A stretch of 64,000 bases of DNA from Alisma plantago-aquatica (lineage: Eukaryota > Streptophyta > Magnoliopsida > Alismatales > Alismataceae), in the NCBI GenBank assembly GCA_963693085.1, contig OY856412.1, forward strand, positions 1,063,848,744-1,063,912,743, in the 5' to 3' direction. Shown piece by piece: positions 11,500 through 22,512 of the stretch. Each line of letters begins with the position of its first letter. Position 1 is the first letter of the stretch. The position numbers and the translations under genes are program-made. Under the pieces are notes generated by a model that made no database searches, was not told the DNA's origin, and saw only the letters and a program-made list of their open reading frames with translations.

Positions 11500-14060
11500 A
11501 ATCCTTTCATATGTCCATCATGGCTTCCATGTGGCTTCACCCTTTCCATGGTTCTTCCCAAGAACCTTCATCATCTCATATTCTTCCATTTGAGTTCTTC
11601 CTTACCTTGGTATATCGTACCCTCATAGGTGACTCAGGACATTCTAGCCTCTCAAAAGCTGAATAGGTTCAGGGCTCAACACATGGCTTGGGTGCCTCAC
11701 ATAGTGCTCTAGTCCGGACTCATGGAACACATCATTTTATCCTGAGGGTCAGGTTAAACACAACCATATCCACCAATCCATCTCAAATGGACCCATATAT
11801 TGGGGGCTCAACTTCCTCAGCTGTATCTTAGAGGGGTTGGATTTTCACATCACATATTCTCCCACAGTGAACTGCATGTCAGTCTGCTTTGCATCATCTC
11901 GTGACTCATGTCACCCTTGGCTCTCTCTCAGCCATTGCACGATCAAGCGACTTCATCTGCACACGATGTGGTTCTTTTATGACCTTCATGAGGCCTCCTT
12001 CACCAACATCATCTTAATGAAGTGATGACCGACACTACCTCCTTATGGAAATTCTTTCATCCGGTAAAGGCTATGATGGTTAACATCACATCTTAAGAAC
12101 TGTCTCTTTGTATCACCCTGAACAAGCACACTTGTCCTCATCAGACCCTCTAGTCTGGATCATACTAACCATTAGTTAGGGCTAATAAACTGTACTAACA
12201 TCGAGTTCTTCATGTATCCACTTCCACCTCATGGAAGTGAACCTTGGTCATACTCAAGAACTTTTCAACTCACATCACGGTGTAGTTAAACCATCTCTCT
12301 CATGTGTAGTTCAACTCGATCTATCCCTTGATAGTACTATTTCTTTCTCATGTCATCTAGGTAAGGCGATCTACCATAACCCATGTTGCATCATGACTTT
12401 CCTTGGTTCAGGGGAGACTTTCCACATCATCCACAGTGATGAACTCCCATTCCCTCTCAGGGAGTCTCTTAACCTCTAAGTCAAAGCACGGGGTTAGTGG
12501 TGTTCGTCCTTCACCTTTGGCTTGCATGGCCACATGCTACATGCAACTTCACATCAAGCATCCAAAGTTCTACCATCACTTACTATCTTTGTAGTATCAT
12601 GGTGTTTGGTGATCTTAAAACCATAATCTCTGGTATATCATGATTCCTCAAGATCGATACCTTGGAAACATTAAACCACTCACATTAGGGTTTCATCACT
12701 TTCCATTATAAAGAAGTACATCTGAGGTTCTTCAACCATCCTTTCATCATATCACGGATTAGACTGGCTAACCAAACAATCATTTACTTGATTAACCGCT
12801 ATTGATACATTTGGGTGTTAGCCAAACTTACCTCTTTTCCTCATCTTATGGTTAGCCTAACAACCTCAACTTCTTCTAGCTTCCAGCTAAACTAGGCAGC
12901 TATATCTCAAATAGAGCATTCCTTACCACTTCTTATCCTTAGGTGTTAGGTAATGTTGAAGACATACACCTCCATGGATTCTACTTATCCTCTCATCTCT
13001 AAGTTTGTCTTTATCAAGAAACTCTGAGCTCCTCTTCGTGGTGATCAATCTCAACCTTGCATGTCTTGAAAATTCCACCTAGCTCGTGATAAAATATCCT
13101 CACAAGATGATTTCATTAATACTCTTATCGTTTGAACCTTTCCATGTATCATTCACTCCACCATGGCACGTTATCATATTTGTACTCATTCCTTATAGCA
13201 ACATTCCAACTCACCTCATCATTAGCCTTGGTGTGTGGCATGCATACTGTCTTATCTCTCACTCCCATAACAAGAAGAAATAAGCATTTGGCGGTCGTCC
13301 AAGTACATAGTTCTTCCCATTCTAAGAGTAGAGATGGTACAACACACCTTGACAGTACACCGTCAAATCTAAGTTGAAACGTGCAACTCATGTCTCCACA
13401 TCACAAACATCATGATATCAAAAATTACTTCCATGGAAAATTGGTCTCAAACTTACTTGGTCCAAGCATAATCCTAGGTCATCTCCTCTAGGTTTATAGG
13501 GAGCCGACACTTTTGGGGTCACCCCTTTTCCCTTATGCATCAGAGAGTGCCCTACTCATCTGCCCTTTGGGTCCCATGAGTTCATGAAGGTGATCAATCT
13601 CCTAACCCATGGCCCTCAGACAATGATAGCTGTTACCTCCCGACCCTATGGTCTTGTGCAACTAAGGAATTAGGTAACTCCTACTTCCATCGGTCTTATC
13701 CCCACCTGACTCTAGGATTGACTTAGGATTCTATCATAGTACATGTCCGAATTAGAACCTTACCCAAGCCTTCATCACCTCTCTCTAGCTTGGGCTGTCT
13801 TTCATCCTTTCTCGGGGATCATGGTGACCTAACTACTTTGGTCAGGCCCCATACCGGTTACCTCCATGGTAACACATTCACATGCATGTAGAAATGGTTA
13901 TTTATGGGTCTATAGGTTCATCCTTGTATCATGTACTTTTCACTTAGCTCCTCAAGATCTTATTAGACCTCTTTAGGTTACCTGAAAACCAACAAAACTG
14001 GTGTACTCCCTACTAAAGGGTCCCTCTCCCAGGATGGGAGGAAACTACACCATGATAACA
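11500..14060 (-). pseudogene. Degenerate gypsy polymerase (RT, RNase H, integrase tail) in element A
   Basis: Read on the minus strand with frame changes and stops, pieces appear in gypsy order. Near 14012-13985 STPVLLVF resembles the reverse transcriptase WGAPVLFV block. Near 13420-13385 FVMWRHEL resembles the RNase H end (IWRHYL). At 11812-11784 LSPQYMGPFE, at about 11705-11655 YVRHPSHVLSPEPIQL and near 11560-11525 NHGKGEATW match the integrase C-terminal region of plant gypsy elements (LSPRYIGPFE, KYVPDPSHVL, WRNHGVEEATWE). Many in-frame stops and shifts make it inactive. The integrase pieces are convincing; the RT and RNase H pieces are weaker. Confidence 0.6.
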
Positions 14061-15653
14061 AAGGTCACAAGCGTCCTTAGGGTTTACGTTCTTATGATCA
14101 TGCCTAACCCAACAGCTAATAAGGCACAAGCAGACCACCTATTAACTATGCTAGGTCATACTTGTTCTCTTTCCTCAACGTTAGATCAACTTAGCTGTGA
14201 GGGGTTCATTAAACGTACCCTTAACTTAAGGGATTTCCTTTACCTCTACACATGAGGAGTACCATGCTCGAAACTATAGAGAATCAAACCTCATCATGAA
14301 CATCGGGTACACTGCTTCCCTTCTTAGGCCTAGGAACCCTAAGTCCACCTTTGGGTGTCCAACTGCCTACTCAAACTCTTAACAATGAATCAAGCATGTC
14401 CAAGGTATGTCAAGTACTCCCATGAACCTTTTATACGAGCAACACCTCAGAGTTGAGTCCTCTTCCAGGACAACCAACTAGGTACAAGGCTTCACAACTT
14501 GCTACTTCATCCTCTTCAAGGTCTCAAGCACTCTTTATCTCATCCAGCAGGTAATTACCTAAACCATAGGTACTAGAAGCATCCCCACTATTCCTCATGT
14601 CTCAGAATCTAAGCTTCCAACCCTCTTGCTTGAGTCCTGCTTTTTATTTTCTAGAGCTAACTCCACATCCAACCTTACTACCCGAGGTCCTTTCTTCATG
14701 AAGGATCAAGCTCACAAGCATACCTCCACATGGGTGAGGCCTAATCTTGAACTTATGTTTGTTCAAGATCATTCATAGCCCTTTATGTTGATTTCATAAG
14801 CCATCCATCATGATCTCTTAACCAGGGTCTCATCAGGCTATACCCTACTTGCCTAAGCCCATAGGGTAACTATAGGTTCTCCTCTAACCTCATCCATGAA
14901 GGAGCTATCCTTCACTTTAGCATGCACCACCCTCTCCAAGGTTGGGTCACCAAAAGTGCTAGGTCATCAACTTCTCATGGCTCATATGGCATCCAAGGCA
15001 TGTTTATCCAAACACCTGGTCTAATCTCATCATGCCATCTCTCTCTAACCTTCACTTAGGGTTAGGGTTAACATCATCCTCAAAGGATGTGCTAGGTCTC
15101 TACTTTAATGGAGATCTCTACCTCCAAGACTCACTTTCTCTACTCATCCTCCTGACAAGAAGGTCTAGCCTCAGGTCTCTCCTGAGGGAAATGACAACTT
15201 ATGTCATATGACCTAAGCATGTACCTATTCTTTGGTTTGCTCTTAATCTATTAAGCTTATGTCCATGACATCTTATTTACATGCTTTTTATTAATTTGGT
15301 GGAGGATTCCTTAATCCTTATCAACCTTACCCATACCTCAAGAGGGTGAGGAGAAGAGAGGAAACCCTAATCCTTAAGGTTCTTAACAGAATTTGAGTTG
15401 AGAAGGGATGAACAAGATGAGAGGGTCCTAAAGGTATCTTATTTCGATTCATACCCTAAGACTTTGGCCAGGCAGTCACACGGATCCGAGAGTCCTCGTA
15501 TTCCGGCTAGCGGTGCGGAGGAAAATATTCCCAGCCCCCAGTCGTGATCCTTTTCTAGACACCTCCGTCTTCGGATAATCCTCTAATAACTCCCTTGGGT
15601 TCTACAGAATTTGTAAAATTTAATAATTATTAAAGATTAATTGAGGAACCTAT
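14061..15653 (-). other. Element A internal region, 5' part, unrecognised
   Basis: Expected to hold gag and protease remnants given the orientation. No open frame and no motif I can defend. It ends at the primer binding site. Confidence 0.4.
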
Positions 15654-15666
15654 GCTCTGATACCAA
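15654..15666 (-). promoter_or_regulatory. Primer binding site of element A
   Basis: Minus strand TTGGTATCAGAGC, one base after the LTR terminus ...CATTACA. It is the usual initiator-methionine tRNA primer site of plant gypsy and copia elements. Confidence 0.85.
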
Positions 15667-18600
15667 TTGTAATGACCCCGCCTCCAGGTAACCCCCAATT
15701 AAGGGTGCCCAAAGGACAGAGCTGTTATTCAATTACAGGATCAAAGGTTCAACAAATAATCAATAACGATTAATAAGCTTTACCAACTAAACCTAAAATT
15801 GGTATAAAATAAAACTTTTCTTACCTTGGAAAAACAGGGATTTCTAAACTTCTATCCATGGAGATGCTAAACTAACTAATCCTCATGTGCAAGTTATTTA
15901 TCGTTTAATTTCACATCTGCCACTTTACTGTTTGTTCTTTTCATTTGTACCTACAATGTCGACAAAGGTCAGCAAGAAGCTGGTATGTGGGGGAAACAAT
16001 AATCGTGCAACTATAATAACAAAGTAATCATCCAATTATCATTTAATAGCCAAGACTACGATTTAAACCATACTACTCAATCCTTTCCTATCCCCTATCT
16101 CTGTGATGTCCCTGCAGTGGACTAAGATCCCACCTCTCTCTAGGTAGATCCTTATTAAACTCTGCATGATCCTACCTAACAAGTAGACCAATATCTAGGG
16201 TTGAGTTGCATGGCACTACCCATAGGTAGTCCAATCTCTAACTCAATGTGACTTGATGGACCTACCCCATTGGTAGCCATTTACTAAGTCATACAATGAC
16301 CTGATGGGCCTACCCCCTTTGGTAGCCATTTACTAGGTCAACCCATTAAGCTACAGAGGGGACTAGGATCTGAGCTAGTAGGCATATCTCTTATGTGATA
16401 GTCGTATTCACAATATACTTTGCATGAATTAAATACATCCAACAGTTTAATTCAAGTCACAATGGAAACATCGAAAAAATCCCGGAAAACTAATTCGGGT
16501 AGTCATACGCGTAACCACATACCTGTCAGGCTGATTCAAAACAGAATAATCCAATCCACAATAGGCAAGCAAGCATTCAATAAGATCCTGAAACAATTAT
16601 ACAATTTCCTTTTATTACTCATGTCATCAAGATCTATTAAATCTAGCTCACTTCCTAGGGCTTCTAGTCCACTTTTAGGGTTCTTATATCAATTAGGGTT
16701 TCCCTTCATCTTTTATTATGTTAAACCCTAATTTAACGCAATTAATCACAAACCCTAATTATTTCAACATCCAATCCTTAGTTTCAGATTAAAGGCATAA
16801 TTAACCATTAAATAAGTCCATTAAGCATCTCTTACATTAAAGTTATCATTTTTATCCTTTTAATCCATGACAAGATCATTATGCTCATTTATCATCAATT
16901 CAAAGTCTAATTCGCATATGTACTTGATTTACCATTAATTCTGTCTTTTATTCATTAGAAAACCCTACTTACTACATTTAGGGTATTTAACCATAATTAG
17001 TAACTTTAATACTCGTAATAGATTAGAACCATCATATCTCAGCTTTGTACACGAATTTGGCCAATTAAAAACATTAAGGGTCATAATTACCAAAGTTAGG
17101 GTTCAAGGTAAATTAAAGCATATGGAACCCTAAATTAATCAAATTATACATGAAGATCATCCTTTAAGATCTGATATGCCCTTTTAATTAACAACAGGTT
17201 AGTATCTACTTTAAACACCCATATAACCTTTTATAATTCATTAATCATCAAAGGTTAGGGTTTTTCATTGATTAAAGTATTAAAAATATCATCTTTATAT
17301 ACTTTTCATTAGCAAGAATAATCAGGCTCAAATTATATTTTTATTGGATTCTCCACGTTTTTCTGATCAATTTTCATGTATAGATCACCTTCATCTGATA
17401 TTTCTATCATTAGATACATATTTTACAAGGTAACTCCTTTTTTTTTACCAATCAGAAACGTCCACATGGATTTATTAGAATCAAACTGGCGGGCAAAGCA
17501 CTTGTTAATTGCTAGATTACCTTAAAGGTCATCCCTATTAACTGGGACGCGAGGGAAGGGAAGTAATTCTCCCCCCCTCTTCTTCTTCCCCATGATGAGT
17601 CCCTGCTCGCGAGCCAGCTTCCGAGATTAGTCAACCCAGATGTTGACTTTGAGCATCTGGCCACCCCAACAACTAGAGAAGATCTCACACTCTCCGCCAC
17701 ACCTCGCCGAACTCGAAGGTGGTCCTAATTGCTCCAGGCATGGGTGGAGCTACTGAGACGACCTGAGGAGTCTCCGAAGGCAAGCCAGGGAGGTCCGAAG
17801 TGCAAGAGGGGGGTTCGAGGGGGAAAATTGGTTGCTAATACTCGGTCTGCAGGCCCCATATCATCTCGCTGACCCGTGAAAAAACTCACAGAGGGGGTAT
17901 ACCTCCTTATATAGCATGTGGATATGGCTCATAACCGGAGGGGTCCCTGGTTTTTAGGGGATCCTTCTAGACACCCCCAAGATAGGAAAAACCTGGGATA
18001 GTTATGGCCGCAAGAACCTCACGAATTCAGTTAGCATATTTCCAAGATCGCTCGCGCAAAGATCGACAAGAAAATCGACCAAGGAAAAACCCAGATCCTG
18101 ACCTTACTTTCCCAATCAGACGCATGCTAGAAGATGGGCTCATCATCGTCAGATCTAGATCTGACTGTCCTGAATGCACGCACCAGAATTATAATAGGAA
18201 AATAATTGTGATATTTAAAACATCTCATTTTCCCTTTCCATTTTAGGAGTTTTTTCTAAAAATTATAACTCTCAAAGCAATGACCCAATTAACACCAAAT
18301 TTTAAGGGAAAGTTCATACTGATTTAAACTACTTGTGTACCGAGTTTGAATCCAAAACTCGAAAGTAAAAACCCTTTTTCTTCATATGCAAGTAAAGGTT
18401 TAATAAAACTCATTTAGACATATTTTCTCTCTCACAATATTTTATCTTCTTATTAATGATTCCCTTTTCCATTAGAAACCATGTGAATACGGAATCTTTT
18501 CCAAGATGGAGTTATTATCTATATTTCCACACATTTCTTGTAATATTATCACTATTTTCCACTTTTTTCTTAATAAAGAAATACTTAATTTGTATTTTCC

Positions 18601-18895
18601 TTTCTTATTGCCTTTTCCTTGTAACCTTAGACTCCTTGGAGCCCAAGGAACCCAAGAGGCACGAAATCTACCTTTGGATTATATTCTTTTGCCTTCTAAA
18701 GGTTTTCCCATCTTTCTTTCCTTTATTTTCTTATTTACTCAATAATAGACTTTCTTTTATTCTTTCTTTGTTACTGGGCCCAATAGCCAATAAAAGCCCA
18801 CAAATCAAACAAGAAGGCTATTTTCAACGAAACTCATTTATTCAACACAAAATGTATCATCATTTGTTCCAATATCTTTAAAATGAGAAATTACA

Positions 18896-18926
<31 letters not shown>

Positions 18927-21900
18927 GAAGCCAGAAGGATCTTTTATTCATCCCACCCCTCTCTTGTGGGCATAAAACTCAAAATATTACATCTCCTGCT
19001 TATAACTTGCAGGTACCACCCAAATCCAGACCATATAACCCAACAGAACCCACAAGACAAAAAAAAAAGAGACATCATATTTTCTTCTTATACAAAAGCA
19101 CATAAGGAAGGTTCCTTTTCTCCAAAATAATCATACCACGGATGCGTCTAGGAATCCTCTGAATGTCAGTGATGACTGACATATGTGAATATCTTCTACC
19201 CCAATGACCAATTGCTCTAGGGATCGCATTTGCATCTCTATGAATAAGAGAACCAGTGATATAGCTTCTCCTCATCTCCAATCTCAGTTCTTGGACACGC
19301 GACCTGATTCTCCATGGTTCCATCCCATCATTCCAAAGGATATCAAAAACCCCCTCATTATCTATCTCAATTGATGAGATTCTCAACATAAGATCGTGTG
19401 CTACTTTTAAGCCGACAATGCAAGCTTGAACATAAGCATCAATAAACTTATTATCGGTAACCCAAGCAAAAAAGATAGCACATGTATCCGCATTGTGATT
19501 CCTCACAATGCCAGCAACCCATCTTCTCTTGAGACCATCCGGACAAACATCATGACCAATCGTTAGATTCAGCTTAAGATTGAATAAATCGGGTTTTACC
19601 CATCTGAGCAGTTTAATTTCTCTAAGAATACCCTTCGGTTCTTGTATGCCAGCAGCACGAATCCTTTCTTGGACATCATTCCGTATGATCTCAGGAAAAT
19701 GTTTCTTATGCATCTTAATGTTAACATATTCGACAATTCTTTTCCATTCAAGATCAACCTTCATAGATTTGTTGCCATATCTGGCCGAGCATCTACACCT
19801 CCAAATGCTATACGGAATTTGTAAAGAGACCTGTCCAATAAACCATTCATCAAAACGATTAGAACATCCCATACCTGCCATCTTAATCATCGATGAAATA
19901 TTCATTGGAGCCTCCTTGTCCGTGATCTGAAAAAGCTTGGACCATAGCTGTATAGCTATCTGACTATTAAGGAATAGATGATCTATATCCTCCTCTTGAG
20001 GGCTTGTACAACAATTACAGCAGGATGCGAGAGGTATGCAACAGCTCAGCTTGATATTATCATCAGTGGGGATGGCTTTTCTTACTATTTTCCACAAAAG
20101 AGCACTAGCTTTAGGTGAGTCAAGTTTCCAAATCCTACCAAGGTCAGACGTGCCAACTGCACGAGGAGGACTGAGGACCTTCTTAGCAGATTTGAGCGAG
20201 AATGAGCCATTCGTCATAGGACCCCATACTACCTTGTCGTCAACATCGGATATCCAAACCCCAGATCTTCTTATGAACTCCATACCTTGTTCGTTTACTA
20301 TGTGACTAATAGCTTGCCAATCCCATCCATTGTCATTGCTCCAGAAGTCTTTAACTAGAAAAGGAAGTCGTCTATCACTAGGCATAATTGCATAATCTGA
20401 GAGACGTACATCACACCAGTTAGCATCCCAAAAAGAAACTTCACCTCTCCCAATTGCCCACCTGCAATGAGGGAACATCCTAGGGAACATATTCCAAATC
20501 CTATTCCAGAATGGCGATGAAGTGCTATTAATCTTGAGATCATGCGGATAGTAAGCAGATCTACCACCACGAGTATTTGCATACTTTTTTCTGCAGAATT
20601 CCGCCCACAAAGAATCACCATTCACTAGCTCCCAGCAAGCTTTAGCCGTAAAGGACTCATTGATCATTTTAAGGGATACTATATCGAGACCACCTTCATT
20701 TATAGGCATAGCTATCTTCTTCCATCCAACCCATGTTCTTCTCTTATCATTGTTTCTGTCAGCCCAGAGAAACTTGGAAAATTTTTGCTCCAGCCTGTTC
20801 ATGATACCTTCCGGCATCCCAACTGCCGCAGCCATATAGATCACCACAGAAGATAACACCTGTGCAATCAATAATCTTCTCCCTACGAAAGATAATAGAT
20901 TCGCCTTCCAGGAAGCTATCTTCCTATTGACTTTGTCCATAATGAAATCAAAGTCCTTCAACTTATATTTACCCTTAATGATCGGGATTCCCAGGTAGGT
21001 AAATGCCTGTGAAGGACTATCAATGTCTAAGGACCTTGCGATTAAATCCGACAGATTAGTATTCTTGCCTCCAACCAAGCATACAGATTTGTTTTTATTG
21101 ATCAACTGACCAGTTGCACGTTCATAATCATCAAAAATGTCCTTAACATTCTTTGTGGTGGATCGAGTCGCATTGAAAAAGAGGACCAAGTCATCAGCAT
21201 ATAACAGTATTGACGGAGCCATAGCCTGACCTCTCGTAATAAATCTCTTAATGTCATTGTTCTGTGTCATAACATTAATCTTTCTGCAGAGCAACTCTTC
21301 AAATATAATGAAAAGGAATGGGGATATGGCGTTACCTTGTTTCAGACCTCTTTTAATAGGAAAGAAACCGGCCGTTGCTTCACCAATAGAGACCGTCGTC
21401 CACGTGAATCTGAAAAAGCTCATGCATAAATCGATGGCATCATCAAGAAATCCAAACTTAGCTAATACTCTCTCCATCACATTCCAATCCACCCTATCAT
21501 ATGCCCTTGACATATCAAATTTCACAATTGCATTCGGGTTCTCAGAACCCTGGTTAATATCATGAACAAGCTCTCTGGCCAATCTAACATGATGAGTGAT
21601 GTCATTTCCTTTCAAAAATGCTCCTTGATTCTGAGATATCATCTTCAACATCAAGGGAGCCATCCTATTGCTCAAAGTTCTAGCGAGAATCCGAAGAGTC
21701 ATGTTTTCTACAGAAATAGGTCTGAAGTCATTAGCGAGAATCTTGGGATTCTCCTTCTTTGGAATGAGAAGGATTCGGCTGCAATGTATTCCTCTGTGAG
21801 ACGGTTGGCCCTGAAAAAAGGCTTTGGCCATTGACATGAAATCATCTCTAATAATATCCCATGCTCCGGTGAAGAACGCTAATGTGAACCCGTCCGGTCC

Positions 21901-22054
21901 AGGAGCTGACAACTTATCCATCTGTTTCATCGTATCCCAGATCTCATCCTCTGTAGGTGGATTCGTAAGTATACAACTATCATCACTTGAAATCACCTCA
22001 GGGATATGTAGCAAGAAGTCCTGTAACGATGGCTCATCAATATTAGACTCATAC
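18896..22054 (-). mobile_element. 5'-truncated LINE (L1-type, plant)
   Basis: Minus strand element: 27-base poly-A tail (T run 18896-18922), a short 3' untranslated part (18923-19074) and a long ORF2 piece. The left copy of the LTR shows the uninterrupted target (GAAATTACATTTCTCTCC near 11388-11409). In the right copy the target is cut after ATTACATT and resumes with TTCTCTCC at 22055. No clear target duplication is present, only shared T residues. The frame stays open to the 5' breakpoint, so the endonuclease part and everything upstream were never inserted or were lost. Confidence 0.9.
19075..22014 (-). CDS. LINE ORF2 fragment: reverse transcriptase with zinc-binding and RNase H-like parts
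   Basis: A 979-codon open frame, no stops. Reverse transcriptase core: FDMSRAYDRVDW at about residues 166-177, GLKQGNAISPFLF at about 223-235 and the catalytic LYADDLVLF at 271-279 (YADD 272-275). A thumb/zf-RVT-like part follows, with a cysteine/histidine cluster CC..C..C..H at about 658-679. The C-terminal 180 residues look like a degenerate RNase H (RVT_3) with AGIVRNHNADT and SLIHRDANAIPRAIG in the expected places. The annotated first codon is TTG, not a true start. The same frame stays open about 39 bases upstream to the truncation at 22054, and the apurinic-type endonuclease that normally precedes the RT is missing. The intact frame suggests recent insertion compared with the decayed host elements. 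It makes no complete protein here. Confidence 0.9.
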   Translation of the reverse strand: MLHIPEVISSDDSCILTNPPTEDEIWDTMKQMDKLSAPGPDGFTLAFFTGAWDIIRDDFMSMAKAFFQGQPSHRGIHCSRILLIPKKENPKILANDFRPISVENMTLRILARTLSNRMAPLMLKMISQNQGAFLKGNDITHHVRLARELVHDINQGSENPNAIVKFDMSRAYDRVDWNVMERVLAKFGFLDDAIDLCMSFFRFTWTTVSIGEATAGFFPIKRGLKQGNAISPFLFIIFEELLCRKINVMTQNNDIKRFITRGQAMAPSILLYADDLVLFFNATRSTTKNVKDIFDDYERATGQLINKNKSVCLVGGKNTNLSDLIARSLDIDSPSQAFTYLGIPIIKGKYKLKDFDFIMDKVNRKIASWKANLLSFVGRRLLIAQVLSSVVIYMAAAVGMPEGIMNRLEQKFSKFLWADRNNDKRRTWVGWKKIAMPINEGGLDIVSLKMINESFTAKACWELVNGDSLWAEFCRKKYANTRGGRSAYYPHDLKINSTSSPFWNRIWNMFPRMFPHCRWAIGRGEVSFWDANWCDVRLSDYAIMPSDRRLPFLVKDFWSNDNGWDWQAISHIVNEQGMEFIRRSGVWISDVDDKVVWGPMTNGSFSLKSAKKVLSPPRAVGTSDLGRIWKLDSPKASALLWKIVRKAIPTDDNIKLSCCIPLASCCNCCTSPQEEDIDHLFLNSQIAIQLWSKLFQITDKEAPMNISSMIKMAGMGCSNRFDEWFIGQVSLQIPYSIWRCRCSARYGNKSMKVDLEWKRIVEYVNIKMHKKHFPEIIRNDVQERIRAAGIQEPKGILREIKLLRWVKPDLFNLKLNLTIGHDVCPDGLKRRWVAGIVRNHNADTCAIFFAWVTDNKFIDAYVQACIVGLKVAHDLMLRISSIEIDNEGVFDILWNDGMEPWRIRSRVQELRLEMRRSYITGSLIHRDANAIPRAIGHWGRRYSHMSVITDIQRIPRRIRGMIILEKRNLPYVLLYKKKI

Positions 22055-22090
22055 TTCTCTCCTTATGAACCCAAGATTGGGGTTGTAACA

Positions 22091-22177
22091 TCCTTCCCCT
22101 CTTATAAGAATTTTTCCCTCAAAATTCCATCAAGAAAGCGAACAAACATGATATTTTCCTCTTGGTATTCTTGTATT
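22091..22177 (+). other. Deletion scar: stray A internal sequence plus templated filler
   Basis: 22091-22147 matches 11438-11494, the internal sequence next to the other LTR. 22148-22177 is filler matching neither A nor B. It contains ATATTTTCCTCTTG (22151-22164), identical to 22242-22255, and CTTGGTATTCTTGT (22161-22174), identical to 22200-22213. B's LTR resumes with TTCTTAAGTTGG at about 22176, equivalent to about 38646 in the right LTR. About 1.16 kb (37484-38645 equivalent) is missing. Confidence 0.75.
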
Positions 22178-22512
22178 CTTAAGTTGGAGCATAGTGACCC
22201 TTGGTATTCTTGTGGTTTAGAATTATATTTTGGGTTGAGACATATTTTCCTCTTGATGAGTTGAGGCTGATACGCCCATGTATGGATGTGGGTTAGGATA
22301 CCTAGCCTTGATAGGTTGAGACAATGGTCGAGACACTAAGTCAATGATATGTTGAGATGCCATGTTGATGGCAGGTAGCGACATTCTCCCAAGGGTAGTT
22401 TAACCTTAACCCCTTATCTGGTCGCTGCCTATCAACTTGGTCACAACACAGTGTTGCGGCATGGATTTCTTAGATGGTTAACATGGCAACTTTATGGTTA
22501 AGAGGGTAGTAT
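22178..22512 (+). repeat. Element B left LTR, part 2
   Basis: Aligns with about 38648-39008 of the right LTR. It ends in AGTAT, the left target duplication of element D (22508-22512). Confidence 0.8.

Larger units (their letters stand above)
15668..22090 (-). repeat. Element A 5' LTR (right copy), split by a LINE
   Basis: It starts TGTAATGACC and ends GTTGTAACA on the plus strand. 15668-18895 and 22055-22090 together correspond to 8074-11437. The LINE 18896-22054 interrupts it just after ATTACA. Confidence 0.9.
8074..22147 (-). mobile_element. Element A: Ty3/gypsy LTR retrotransposon, degenerate
   Basis: LTRs at 8074-11437 and 15668-22090 (the latter enlarged by a LINE) start TGTAATGACC and end GTTGTAACA on the plus strand. 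The minus orientation is fixed by a methionine-type primer site TTGGTATCAGAGC next to the right LTR (minus strand of 15654-15666) and a purine tract next to the left LTR (minus strand of 11438-11455). The internal region 11438-15667 holds gypsy polymerase debris in the same orientation. Past the right LTR, 22091-22147 repeats the first 57 bp of internal sequence (11438-11494), which a simple insertion would not have. No target duplication is found; the left flank is CAAAG. The insertion lies in B's left LTR. Confidence 0.85.

Noticed and set aside
19580..22264. Several plus-strand frames of 60-146 codons
   Set aside because: They are antisense shadows of the LINE reverse transcriptase.
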